Origin: Suillus spraguei
Taxonomy: Eukaryota > Basidiomycota > Agaricomycetes > Boletales > Suillaceae
NCBI GenBank assembly: GCA_016800925.1
Contig: JABCPU010000599.1
Coordinates: 1-36,000 of the forward strand
Length of the DNA: 36,000 bases
Reading direction: 5' to 3'
Part shown: one piece after another, positions 9,159-21,131 of the stretch
How positions within the stretch are numbered: the first letter of the stretch is position 1
How the letters are laid out: every line of letters begins with the position of its first letter
Notes under the pieces: model-generated
Told to the model about the DNA's origin: nothing
Database searches by the model: none
The model's input: the letters and a program-made list of their open reading frames with translations, nothing else
Made by a program: the position numbers and the translations under genes

Positions 9159-10917
9159 TCATTCATCCCTATCTTGGATTTCATCCGGCAATTGTGACCC
9201 TAGCCACCTCAATACACCTGCCAGCATAATCAAGACGATATATACTGCATTCCCGTTGAGAATATTGTGTTCCTTTGAGAATGCAAAGAGCGAAGTTCCA
9301 AATGCAGGTCCAATAACACGAGCCATAGACGCGGATGTTTGACCAAGACCATTGACAGCGCCAAGGACATTCTTTGTAGGAGCAGAGGCCGTGATAAACA
9401 TGAATACAGTCCCTATAATCAAGGAGGCTTAGTTTCAATGACAAGACGGGTTTCGTCGTGGCACGCACCGTATGCCATATCCCATACGACCATTAGCACC
9501 AGTTGGCTTATTAATGCAAATGCGATCGTGTAATCAACCATCCCCCTTGTGTGTATAAGCCACGACATGACCGGAAACATGAGCACAGCTGGCGTGAAGC
9601 ACGACACGGACACAGTGAAGAGGCGCTTTGGACCGACCCAATCGACAATTTTAGCAAGGAACAATGCCTGGAAGATACCATTTGCCATTGCAAAGATCGC
9701 CATGCACAAGCCAATACGAGAAGGAGTGAGGCCGAGGCCGCCAAGATAGGTAGGTGTAGAAAAGAACAGCGGCAAAAGAGCCATGACAGCAATATCAAGC
9801 AAGGCAAGCATGGCGTAGTTTGCAATTGGAATAACAATGGTAGGTACGAGCAGAGACCGCACGGGCATGGTAGATGTTCGTGAAAGACCTTCTCCATTAT
9901 CACTGTCGGCACCTAGAGTTGCTGTCAACTTCGGTCGACGCTTGGTCGATAATGTCTGCAGATCGTGAGTAACGTTATGTGATGACTCAGATGGGATATA
10001 AAACTTACTTCTTCTAAGAAAAATAACAGGACGAAAAATCCTAGGACAAGCCCACAAGCAGACACTGCACAAGGTAAAAAATATGGGTATTTGTTCCAAA
10101 ATGGATGAGCAAATAATCTGGGCCAGTTATCTTGTGGACGCGCAAGCGTCCCGCCTATCAAAGGACTGGTATGCAGATTCAATTGTGGTGATTCAGATAC
10201 TAGTCAATAATTGTACTTACCCAATAAAGCCCCCGATGCACCACATTATTGGAACCAAGGCAAATCCCTGAGCCATATTTGTAGAGTCCGTCAATTCGCC
10301 CACCATAGTCTTCATTACTGAAACATTGCCGTTCAGTACACCGCACATGCAGCGACTAGAAAACAAAGTAAGGATTTATTTCATCTCTTCAGCTGAAGCC
10401 ATACCTAATTACGAGGCCCCAGAACGTCGTCGAGAGACCGAAACATAGCATCGAGATGCAAGTTCCCGATAGTCCCACTAGTAACACTGGCTTACGTCCA
10501 ATACGGTCGGACAACCGACTCCATCTCAGCACTGTCAATGTCTGTGCGACGAAAAACAGAGATTCCTGTCAATCGTATCCGATAGTATGAGGAAATCATT
10601 GTTCTCGTAACTCATAATCTCGGTACCTACAATGATTCCAGCATAATATCCTACGGCCGCATCGTCACCTCCAGTGATGTCAAGTTCTCTGATAAGCTGA
10701 GAATAAAAAATGAAGAAAAGATGCAAAACTCATTGTGAAATCATCGCACCTGGTTGATGTACGGAAATATGGACATTGAAGCGACAGGTTCAACAAGTTG
10801 CAATACCATAAGTATGCCTATCTGGAGTTTTGGAAGAGGTGTTTTAGGCTTTTTTGAGGCCCCTGCTGTGACCAGAGGTGTGGTCTCGTTTATTATACGA
10901 GAATTTGAGGTGTCCAT
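9159..10917 (-). CDS. MFS transporter, ZIFL/YCR023C-like (DHA1 family), intact
   Basis: Seven exons: 10917-10750, 10696-10631, 10565-10405, 10355-10221, 10165-10009, 9955-9469 and 9412-9159. Every intron is GT-AG, phases agree, and the product is 475 aa. The short polar N-terminus (ETTPLVTAGASKKPKTPLPK) leads into TM1. The MFS signature between TM2 and TM3 is WSRLSDRIGRKPV (about residues 93-105). GPLIGGTLARPQDNWP (about 177-192) precedes TM6, the loop after it is charged, and TM7-12 contain TPTYLGGLGL and FITASAPTKNVLGAVNG. This layout is typical of the ZIF1-like (zinc-induced facilitator-like) branch of MFS, proton-coupled exporters of the plasma or vacuolar membrane; the substrate here cannot be told. 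A TATA-like box lies about 50 bp upstream. A paralogue with the same intron positions is at 27827-29595. Confidence 0.93.
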
Positions 10918-11683
10918 TCTACTCAGCCTTGCAAGTCCAACTTGAGAGGAGGTGGAGCGAACGGGTATTTATGGCCTGTCGTGGTTGATCATGAGTTGGA
11001 ATTTTTGTGCTTGAAATCATATGTCAAAGGAGAGACTCCGATCAGAAGGTACCGTGTAACAGTCATTAGTAGTAACAGCTCTTTGAGACAGGAAATTTAT
11101 TTTTGGTCGTCATTGTGTTATAATTGTTTCTAGTGGCTCGAATTTATTTTTCTAACCAAAGTAGCCTATCTCTAGAATACACACCTAAATTTTCAAAGAA
11201 AAATATGCGACAGTTCGAGCTCAACGTCCGAAACAGTGAGGGGACCCGTTTTTCGGCAAATGTCACTCTGAGACACCTGACTGATCAGGTAATTTTGTTA
11301 TCAATCGCTATCACTAGCCGACAAACATTGCTTTGCTACACGTATTATAACACATGTTCTGAATAGCTAGAACTGTTATCTATGTCTCTCTGATTTACTG
11401 TTATTGTGCAATGTGGAATACAATTAAATTGTCTAAATGCAGGGTTTTGTAGTAAAGATACGCGTCTCGGTATAATCAACATATTTCATGGGGCAAGATA
11501 AATATTATCTAAATGCGCACAAGCAATTTTGAGAGAAGAAAACGTGCTGTGTGAGGCATCAATGAACCGTAGTGTCTCAATGAGCCGTTGATGACTGTAT
11601 GTCTAATTATAGTCTATGTTTGTCAAGAGCGTTGGAAATAAACAACCGTCACTAACCTCGTCTCCGTCGGTCTCGCTTTCCTC
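10918..11683. other. Intergenic region between MFS gene and EMC5
   Basis: Divergent spacer of about 766 bp carrying the promoters of both neighbours. No convincing gene was seen. A segment at about 11336-11363 resembles one upstream of the second MFS gene (see findings). Confidence 0.5.
10964..10973 (-). promoter_or_regulatory. TATA-like box of the MFS gene
   Basis: The minus strand reads CCATAAATAC about 50 bp before the ATG at 10917. Position and composition fit a TATA element, but fungal promoters are variable. Confidence 0.35.
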
Positions 11684-12221
11684 ATGATTGGGCAGTTATT
11701 CCTTACCTTGGCTACCCTCGCGCTTCTCCACGGTATGAATATCCTTTTTGATATCTCACTCTACTCAAGTTGCTCCATAGCCGCATATTCCACATATGAA
11801 CGTGAGCATCAAAGCTTAGAGCCCGAGGCAGCCAGAATTTGAGTCTAGGGCTAAATTCACTTGCAGATTTGTCACTTTTGAAGGCTTTGGGAAAGCCTGA
11901 AGGGTCATTACCTCTAGATGTAAGTCGACTCATCACCTCCAGCAAAGTACAAATAATAGTGTGGAGTAGATTGTGTATGAGAGCATTCTCGCGCTCATTC
12001 TTGGGCTGCTTGGAGCATCCTTGAGTGCACCACCATTGAAAGACATCACTTGGGCAAGTGAGATGAAGAAACGGTGGGTGATATCTCGAAAATTGACCTA
12101 CTCGCTGGAACACTGCTTTCTTTTTAGGTCAATCGACGGAATGGATTCTCGGCTAGGCTTCGCACACTACAAGTCTCGCGGAAAGTTTTTGTTTGCGAGT
12201 CCGCATGATGGTAAATTATAA
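11684..12221 (+). CDS. EMC5: ER membrane protein complex subunit 5 (MMGT family)
   Basis: Five exons: 11684-11732, 11781-11801, 11867-11919, 11970-12073 and 12128-12221. All introns are GT-AG, with consistent phase, giving 106 aa. The first membrane segment is MIGQLFLTLATLALLHAA. It is followed by the family's SLPLDIV motif (human MMGT1 has SLPIDIV), a second membrane segment (ILALILGLLGASL), then PPLKDITWASEMKKRSID and a C-terminal GFAHYKSRGKFLF that matches the 'HRGRVLF' end of the family. EMC5 is a core membrane subunit of the EMC, an insertase for tail-anchored and multipass proteins in the ER; the family was also named for membrane magnesium transport. The stop lies 77 bp from the stop of RED on the other strand. 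Confidence 0.9.
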
Positions 12222-12298
12222 AGTATTTGTCTATCGATTGTTCACCATATACATGAAAAATGTTGCACGGGGTACATAACACAACATTGCAACCCGCC

Positions 12299-13759
12299 TT
12301 AGTCGTCATCATCCCCGCCAGATTTCTTCTTGTTTTTCCGTTTTTCTTTTCGGGCTTTCCTCTTATCCTCCTTTTCGGCAGCAGCATCCATCGCAAGAAA
12401 ATCACGGATTGAGGGTAATGCAGATGATTCTAATGGTTTGAGACGCAAAGATTCGCCTTCCTCTTCATCCACTTGAGGTGTATGGTTTGATGGTGGTAAC
12501 TGAGGCACAGCGCTCTCCGTGGCCGCTGGTGGTTGTATTGATCCTTCATCATTATGTTCATCTCCAAACCATCCTCTAGAATGAGTGCGTTCGGATGAAG
12601 GATGTAAATCATCGATACGATTCTCTGATTCGGTCTTGTGAGCAGGATCTAAGCCATCATCATCGCTGTCATCACCCCCAGAAAAGCCTTCGTAGTCACC
12701 AGCCCCCGCAAAAATATCCATGTCGTCGTTGAGTGGAGATGGAGGCCTTTGGTCGACCTGTGAGAATACTTCGGCAGCAGAAATTGGCGCTACCGCTGGA
12801 CGCTTAGCTCCTGGGTGAGGGATGGCGTTGGCTGGCTCAGATGAACCCGAAGTTCCATCCACCTTCCTTTTCTTCCCCTTCTTGTCACGACTTGCGCTAT
12901 CTTCCTTGCTGCGCTTTTTGGTACCCTTGTCATCTTTCTGCATTCCTATTGGCTTGAAACCGATTGGTTTGAATTTCCCTGCCTTCTTTGCTTTCTCAAG
13001 ATCGTGGGCCCCATCTTGGAGATGCTCCACAGTAGTATCGAAGGTTTGGGAGCTCTCACCGTTCCTTTTGGCCTTCAGCTCCCGGATGATGTCTTCGCGA
13101 GTCCTCTTCTTATGTGTCGTGAGTTCCGAAGAGGCTTCAATAAAAGCCTGCTCAAGGGTATCATCATCTTCGGTAGAAGCAGCTGCCCGAGCTTTGTTCT
13201 GCTCTAGTAGAGAGACGTCTAGACCCTTCACTAAAATTGTATGTTCGCTGTCTCCGCCAAGATACTGGCGCTGCTCGTCGACCTGAGGAATATCAGTAAA
13301 AACACATGAATACATGGAATAGCACTCACAGTATCTTTATCGTCATTTGCAGTTCGCTGTTCGAAAACTTCAAGAACAGCTTCGACCTACACTCATTATT
13401 AGTAGTATCCTAAGCACAGGACAAGGATAGATGTACCTGAGCATAGTCACTTTTCCCACCATCGCGTCTCTCCGCGGCCCTATCACGGTATTTAGATTCA
13501 GTCTTCTTCACTTTGCGTGGCTTGAACGTGGGCGCAGATGATGTCGAGGCTTTCCTGTTAATTTATTTACTATACACATTTAAACTCAAGATATTGGACA
13601 TGCTGCTTCAATAGAGATGCTCCCTGAGCTCCTTTAAGTTGCCGCGACGGAGTCACGCCAGGTACTCGAGGTATCTGAAGAAGTTGCCTGAAAGAATCCT
13701 GTATTGAGTATCAGATATATGTGAGCTTGATAGGTTGTCTATTAACCAACCTGATCCAT
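12299..13759 (-). CDS. RED: RED/IK-type spliceosomal protein
   Basis: Five exons: 13759-13751 (three codons only), 13698-13604, 13554-13437, 13386-13330 and 13282-12299, about 420 aa. The RED N-terminal domain is visible: FRQLLQIPRVPG, SAPTFKPRKVKK, ESKYRDRAAERRDG, then YLGGDSEHTILVKGLDVSLL. The rest is low-complexity: a Lys/Asp/Ser-rich middle, a tandem KPIGFKPIG, acidic runs and a basic C-terminal tail (KRKARKEKRKNKKK) before DDDD. RED is a component of the activated (B) spliceosome that binds MFAP1/SMU1. Intron 2 keeps frame only with a GC donor (GCATGT); the nearest GT donor gives an immediate frame error. Convergent with EMC5 and divergent from the prolyl oligopeptidase gene. Confidence 0.88.
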
Positions 13760-14361
13760 AGCAAGGAGGAAGGCGTTTTAACTAGCTTTTAGGTTTGTTT
13801 TCGAGTTTGACTCCGAAGTGGTAATGTAGGCGTTGTTTGCACATATTAGAATCAGAGGCCCGTGTTCGCCGGTTACAAGCGCTTACTAATAATTAGTACA
13901 TTCCAGGCTGGTCAATTTTAAAAATACCGACAACTCGTGAGTACCTGTCGCTCATTGTCGACCGTCTCCAGACTTTCTTTTTTTTCTGTTCGGAACGGGA
14001 GTTAGGAGGATAAGTGCCACTGCCTGGTATTGCCATTACTTGAATTTTGGAGGGTTCTAAACAATTTAGAAGGAACCTAGGCCTCGCTCCAGACAAGTAG
14101 AGTGACCACCTTGGGCTTAAACACCGTGTCCATTTCTGTTTCGAAGGCTCAGTGGAAGCAGCCTGGATTTGCCGCTTTCATCGACTTAGTCATTTGGCAT
14201 GTTTGTTGCTGTACTGGACTCTTGGCACCCCCTGATCTGATTTAGATTAAAGCGGAGGTGGGCATCTTATGCTCATCCTGGGTCTCTGCGCGTTTCGTCC
14301 CACAACTCGTGTTTATCATAAGCTCTTCAGCTTTTCTTCACGCTCAACTCACACAAGAAGC
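13760..14361. other. Divergent promoter region RED / prolyl oligopeptidase
   Basis: About 600 bp between two start codons on opposite strands. It contains an in-frame upstream ATG at 14269 for the peptidase gene. No other gene was seen. Confidence 0.5.
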
Positions 14362-17300
14362 ATGATCACTCCCTGGATTCCTAACCGATACCCAAAAGCT
14401 CGTCGGTCCGACCATGTCGACGTCTACAAGAGCGAAAAACGGGGTGAAGTTCGCATTTCTGATCCATATCAATGGCTCGAGCAACAGTCCGAGGAGACTA
14501 ATCAATGGACCACGGCGCAAGATCAATTTACTAGATCTTACTTGGATAAAAATCCTGCTCGAACCAAACTAGAGCAGGAGATCAGGGCAAATACCGATTA
14601 TGCCAAGGTTGGTTATCATGATAGTTGGCTGTTTTTTATTCTCACTTTTTTCAAGTTTTCTGCACCGTCGCTCAAGTATGATGGTCGTTGGTACTGGTAC
14701 TACAATAGCGGTCTCCAGCCTCAGTCAGGTGGGTTGAAACACTGAACCTGTTACATCCAAAATATATAGTTTTACAGTGATTTTCCGTTCTAAGGACGCT
14801 AATCTCCCCAACGGGTCGGGGGAGGAGGGGGCAGGCGGAGAAGTTTACTTTGATGTAAGAGTCGAAATGCCCGTCTACTTTATCGGATTCGAGTAATGAC
14901 ACATGACTACACAGCCCAATTTGTTGTCCACTGACGGCACTGCGGCCCTCTCTGTAACGGCATTCTCTCGCTCTGGCGAATACTTCGCCTATGGCATCTC
15001 GTTGTCGGTGCGTGAATATACTATGCCATTCGGGACAGGACATTAATTTTCAACTCATTCTAGGGAAGCGATTTTTATACGGTTTATGTGCGCCGTACAA
15101 GCGAACCTTTCGCCGCAATTGATGGGGAACTTTACGATCACCATGCCAAAAGGCTTGCGGAGGAGATTCGTTTCGTGAAATTCTCGTCTATCACTTGGAC
15201 TCATGATTCCAAAGGATTTTTCTACCAGGTGAGTTCTGGTTAATTTCCGTTCTTGTACCTAACCCCGAAGGTACCCTCCCCAGCGATTTCCAAGCAGAGA
15301 GTCTCATGGTCTTGCAACGGAGGACAAAGCTGGCACGGAAACCACAGATGATAAGGATGCCATGCTCTACTACCACAGAATCGGAACTCCACAATGTTCG
15401 AACTATCCACATTTGGTTGTATCCCTGCTCTCTTGACTAATACCAGCACTCAGCGCAAGACACCCTAGTCATGAAAGATGCCGAACACCCCGAATGGATG
15501 TGGGGTGCCTCAGTTTCGGAGGTAGATGGGAGATATCTGTTTCTCGATATCGTCCAAGACACTGGAAAGGTCTGGGCTCATCTCTTATCCTACCTTACCG
15601 AATTACTTAAGCATTTGGGCCTAGAAAAACATGCTGTGGGTGGCCGATTTGCAAGAGAATGAAATTGGCCAGAATATGAAATGGGACAAGATTGTAAACG
15701 AGTTCGAATCGGAATACACGGTGTCAGTGGTTGTCATTAATCTTTGATGGAAATTACTTGACCTGCTGACGCCACATGCCATTCTCCCATCAGCATTGCG
15801 AATGACGGAACTAAACTATACCTACGGACAAATGAGAACGCACCTCAATATCAAGTTATCACAATCGACCTCGCAGACCCATCGCGCCAGCACAAGGTCC
15901 TCATACCAGAAGCCAAAGATGCATACTTGGACGACGTTACTGCTGTTGGAGATGATAAACTGGCCGTTGTATACAAGCGCAATGTAAGAGGAACTCTTCC
16001 GCACGCTCCATATTGTGGAAGCTGACATCGCGGATGACTGCAGGTCATCGATGAATTATATCTTTACTCGACAGACGGCAAACAACTTACTCGGCTTGCT
16101 CCAGATTTCGTTGGCTCCACAGAAGTCAGCGGTCGCCGAGCACAGTCGCACTTTTTCGCGTTTCTGACTGGGTTTACCAATCCTGGGATTGTAGCACGAT
16201 ACAATTTGGATGAACCAGGTGAAGACAAACGCTGGAGCATATACCGGTCAACAATAATGAAGGGGTTGGTACCGGATGAGTTCAGCGCTGAGCAAGTTTG
16301 GTACGAGAGCAAGGATGGTACGAAGGTGCCCATGTTCATCGTGAAGCACAAGTCAACCAAGTCTGATGGAACTGCGCCTGCTATTCAATACGGTAAGATG
16401 TCATCGTCTGTTTAATCAGTACCTGACACTCTAGAACAGGTTATGGTGGCTTTAGTATATCACTTAGCCCCTCGTTCAGTCCCACCATCTTGACTTTGAT
16501 CAAGGCATACGGTGCTGTATATGCTTTGCCCAATATTCGCGGAGGAGGCGAGTTTGGCGAGGAATGGCATCTTGCTGGCACAAAAGAACGGAAGGTACAA
16601 AATTTGCCTTCTGCTGAGGACCATGTCTAATGTTGCCATAGATCAACGTCTTCAATGACTTCATTGCTGCTACGTGAGTATAGTTCTCTAGCCATCGCAA
16701 GCTTGACAACTCACGTGTGCAGTGAGTATCTTGTTAAAAACAAGATCGCTGCTCCCGGTAAGGTTGCCATCAATGGTGGATCTAATGGAGGCAGGTTACT
16801 CTACCCGCTTGTTTATAATGATTCTCAATCATGATTGCAGGATTACTCGTGGCCGCTTGCGTGAACATCGCCCCAGAGGGCACGTTTGGGGCGGCCGTGG
16901 CCGAAGTTGGTGTGCTTGACCTCCTGAAGGTGAGGGTGTTTTGGTAGTATTAATCCCTGCTCATTCATAACTCTTGTAGTTTGCTGATTTCACAATCGGT
17001 AAGAGTGCATTATATTGCAGAGTTTGACGTCGATTTTATGCCCTGGTCTTCAGGCAAAGCATGGACATCTGACTACGGAAATCCACATGACTCACATGAC
17101 TTTGATTTCATCTATCCCATCTCACCCCTCCATAATGTCCCAACGGATAAGAACCTACCTCCTCTGTTGCTTATGACTGCTGATCGTGCGTCGTCTTGTC
17201 TGAATTTGAATTTCGGCTGATCAAGCTATGTCAGATGATGACCGAGTTGTCCCCCTTCACTCGTTCAAACATGCTGCGACGTTGCAACACACGCTTGCCC

Positions 17301-17493
17301 ATAATCCTCACCCCCTTCTTATTCGCATCGACAAAAAAGCGGGACACGGTGCAGGTAAGGCTACCGAGAAGAGGTGCGTGCTTGTTCTTCTGGGAAGTCT
17401 AAACATCTGAGATAGCGGTATTACAGGATCCAAGATGCGGCAGACAGGTGGGGTTTCGTGGCCCAGTCTCTCGGACTAGAGTGGCAAGATTGA
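14362..17493 (+). CDS. PREP: Prolyl oligopeptidase (serine peptidase family S9A)
   Basis: Eighteen exons give 739 aa with no frame break: 14362-14607, 14656-14728, 14778-14854, 14915-15007, 15064-15228, 15284-15395, 15454-15569, 15625-15722, 15794-15983, 16044-16392, 16440-16594, 16642-16673, 16723-16790, 16841-16929, 16980-16998, 17054-17185, 17235-17373 and 17427-17493. It opens with [20 protein letters not shown] and DPYQWLE, followed by the seven-bladed propeller domain and a hydrolase domain. The catalytic Ser589 is in NGGSNGG, Asp673 in ADHDDRVVP and His709 in KKAGHGAGK. It cleaves after Pro in short peptides, usually in the cytosol. Intron 13 has a GC donor (GCAGGT) two codons after the Ser. 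ATG at 14269 would add 31 residues. Relatives in some mushrooms macrocyclise ribosomal peptides; no precursor-like gene is nearby, so a housekeeping role is more likely. Confidence 0.96.
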
Positions 17494-17883
17494 TGCTGTC
17501 CAGCAAGGGCAATGGTGTAATACACGGCGATGTGCTCATAGATACCTTTACACCATATCATCAAGAAACCGAATTTTATTTTTATTGTGTGCAGTATTCG
17601 GTACTGCTATCCAGCTCCGCGGTAGTCCCCTGGAAGATCTGCGCCGGGAGAAACTCCGCTAGTGTTGTAGTCCTGAACAACCTTGTGAAAAAAAAAGCAT
17701 GTATAAAATCTGCAATCAGCGCCGTAGCCTTCTCATGCTGACATTCAAACGTTTGGAACGTAATGTTATTATGGGCGGTGGTCAGGTTTGGATCTTCGGG
17801 GGAATTTCTGTCTTGAGAACCCGGTTTGACTTTTGCTTTGGGATCGGAGCTGGCAAAGAAAACACGTCAGTGTGATGACCTCA
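17494..17883. other. Convergent intergenic region
   Basis: Tail-to-tail spacer of 390 bp between the prolyl oligopeptidase and TAD2 stops, presumably carrying both 3' ends. No gene was seen. Confidence 0.5.
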
Positions 17884-18579
<696 letters not shown>

Positions 18580-18996
18580 GATCTTCGGGAATTAGAAAGT
18601 CGAAGCAGTCTTCAAGTTCAAGTTGGTCCATGACAAGTTTCGTCTCTCGGAATCAATAACATAAGCTTCGCTGAGTTTAAATTTAGTCATCATGTGATTC
18701 ATGTATTCGCCGACTACTTACTAACACTCATACTACTACTTATCCCACCAACGTTGCCGCTCAACCTGGAGCGCAGGAGGCTGCGCAATATCTTGTGAAG
18801 CACCGAGGTATATTCGAAGTGGCATTTCTTGGGTGGGATCAGTCTGATTTTTATTGTCATCGTTCCCAAGTTCCTTGCCTGCAAAGCTCAAATGCTCTCC
18901 GCTCCACTCCTCAACCAAGAAAAAGTGTCTGGCACAACGAACTATAAGACACCACACTCGGTACGCCATGGGGCGCAGGACAATGGTCCCATAGTA
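18580..18996. other. Divergent promoter region TAD2 / sterol acyltransferase
   Basis: 417 bp between start codons. It may include untranslated or N-terminal coding sequence of the acyltransferase, since the frame stays open upstream of 18997. No separate gene was seen. Confidence 0.45.
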
Positions 18997-21131
18997 ATGA
19001 CTACCCGCATGGAAGACGGTAGATTTACTACAACAGAAGGCACACTACACGTTTCGAAGCCATTCCGGTCAAGATCGACGAAGAAGGTTCGCGCAATGAT
19101 CACATTTGAACCCAGGAAGACGCACTTTGACACCACGAATGAAGCATCGGGCACCAATGAATTCCGAGTTCGTCTCCCGCGTTTCGGGTGTGTACGGTGG
19201 AGACTAATACATTACTGATAAGGGTTTCTTCACGCTTTTCTGGATGTCATTGTTTCTGTTCACAGTACAGACCTATGTCAGTAGTGTCGAAGCTAACGGT
19301 TATGCTCTGACGTTCGCCTTCGCGACAATGTTTTCGCGGCACGCAGTCACGTTAGCATTAAGTGACTTGCTCCTGGTTTCCACCACGATTTTATGTGTTC
19401 CGTTCGCCAAGGCCATTAGCAAGGGCTGGATCAGCTACTATTGGACAGGCGCCATCCTACAACACGTATTCCAGACATGTGTGCTGTTCATAACAGTCAC
19501 GTGGACATTCCATAGGTACGCGCCATGCCATCTCTCTGACTTGTATATTGACCGCTGAACACCCCCAGGCAATGGCCCTGGGTCCAATCCGGCTTTCTTA
19601 CTCTCCACTCGCTTGTGCGCCTATCATTGAATACTATAAGTGCTTTACTAAGTGCGAGGAATCAAGGTCATGATCATGAAGATGTACTCTTACATTTCCG
19701 TAAACGGCTACCTCCAGAGCATTTCTAGGCGCTCGAATGACGTTCTCGCAGAGCTCAATCGTGCTACAGCCTGTATTGGAGGATTGGAGCAGGCATTGCG
19801 TGACGCAACGTCGAAGAGGGCGCAGGCACAGGCGGCTTCAGCCGAGACTCCAGTTACCGATGTCATATCAACGTCACCGATGGAAACGTGCACCCCTGAC
19901 GCGGAGGGAGTATTGCTGAAGTCGTATACAGACGTGAAGACAGCTGCTGCGCTGAGGCAACGGCTTGCTGCTATTTCCAATGGTTCGGATGAGAATACGG
20001 AGTCTGAACATGGTCCGGTTAATGGAAGTGGGTGTGGAAGTAATGTTGAGGTCGCAAGTGTCCTTTCATACCACCCGGATGAGCTCGTCGCAGGTCTAGC
20101 AAAGGAATTCCTGGATTTGGACTCAGAGCTAGTGAGTGCGGGCCCGGAACAAGTGCGTTGGCCCGACAACGTCACTTACCGAAATTTTGCGGTCTACCAA
20201 CTGATCCCGACATTGGTGTACGAGCTCGAATACCCAAGAACCGACAGGTACGTTGCAATCCACTTCAGTACTATAACGTGAACTGATAAGGAGCTGCAGA
20301 ATACGACCGACGTACATTTTTGAAAAGACGATTGCGTTCATGGGTTCATTTGCGCTGCTGTATACAGTTGTGGAGTGTTTCATCATACCGCTCACCCCTA
20401 CGCCGGATCAATCATTCTTCCGCTCCCTCCTTGACCTTGCATTACCGTTCATGATTGCCTTTTTGCTTCTATTTTATATTATATTTGGTGAGTGTTGAGC
20501 TGGTGCTGATATGGTGTTGAACTGACTGACACCCAAGAATGCATATGTAATGGGTTCGCTGAGCTTTCCTAGTAAGGTTATAGCGCTTGTCACCTTCTGA
20601 GATGGCTGAGATATCCTTTGTAGCTTTGCCGATCGCCTGTTCTATGAAGACTGGGTGAGACGTTTTGGGGACCTAGCTGTATCCCGGGTGACTCAACGAT
20701 AACTTTATATAGTGGAACTCCACCTCTTGGGAGGAGTTCTCACGCAAATGGAACAAACCGGTGCATAGTTTCCTTCTTCGGCACGTGTACGCTTCGACAC
20801 GTGCCTCGTACGGCCTATCGCGCACCACAGCGATGTTCGTCACATTCTTTCTCAGCGCCATGGCACATGAATTAGTCATGGCCATTGTAACGAAGAAGAT
20901 TCGGTGAGATATCTTGTTTCTTTTTTTTCATTTTCATCATGATACTGATCAATGGAATGCAGCATGTACCTGTTCCTGATGCAACTCGTGCAGATTCCAT
21001 TGATCTTGGTGTCCAGGGCGCCAGTGATCCAGCGCAACAAGCTCATGGGAACGTGGTGTTTTGGGTGGGACTTTATGCTGGCTTCCCACTGCTTTGTGTT
21101 GCATATGTTGCATATTAAGGATGTGACTTAG
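18997..21131 (+). CDS. ARE2: Sterol O-acyltransferase (ARE1/ARE2, MBOAT family), C-terminus frameshifted
   Basis: Nine exons: 18997-19167, 19223-19515, 19569-19614, 19667-20247, 20300-20487, 20538-20571, 20624-20654, 20713-20903 and 20963 onward, about 567 aa as written. A short cytosolic N-terminus ends in FEPRKTHFDTTNE. Several membrane helices follow, then a hydrophilic loop of about 150 residues, YQLIPTLVYELEYPRTDR, the acyltransferase motif FYEDWWNSTSW (from residue 444) and the MBOAT histidine in SAMAHELVMA (His500). It esterifies sterols for lipid droplets in the ER. The last 26 codons in frame (to TAG 21129-21131) are atypical; the frame one base away reads VVFWVGLYAGFPLLCVAY to a TAA at 21116-21118, the usual end of the family. 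A 1-nt deletion near 21050 is likely. The frame is open upstream of 18997, with another ATG at 18892. Confidence 0.9.

Noticed and set aside
11712..12113. 133-codon minus-strand ORF
   Set aside because: Antisense to EMC5, whose five exons splice in phase and match the family.
12822..13286. 154-codon plus-strand ORF
   Set aside because: Antisense to the last exon of RED, with composition caused by its Lys/Asp/Ser-rich coding.
14362..17493. Peptide-macrocyclising prolyl oligopeptidase of a cyclic-peptide toxin pathway
   Set aside because: No precursor-peptide gene or other pathway gene was seen nearby, and the sequence fits ordinary S9A peptidases; motifs alone cannot tell the two apart.
19708..20175. 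155-codon minus-strand ORF
   Set aside because: Antisense to exon 4 of the sterol acyltransferase, which has the conserved sequence.
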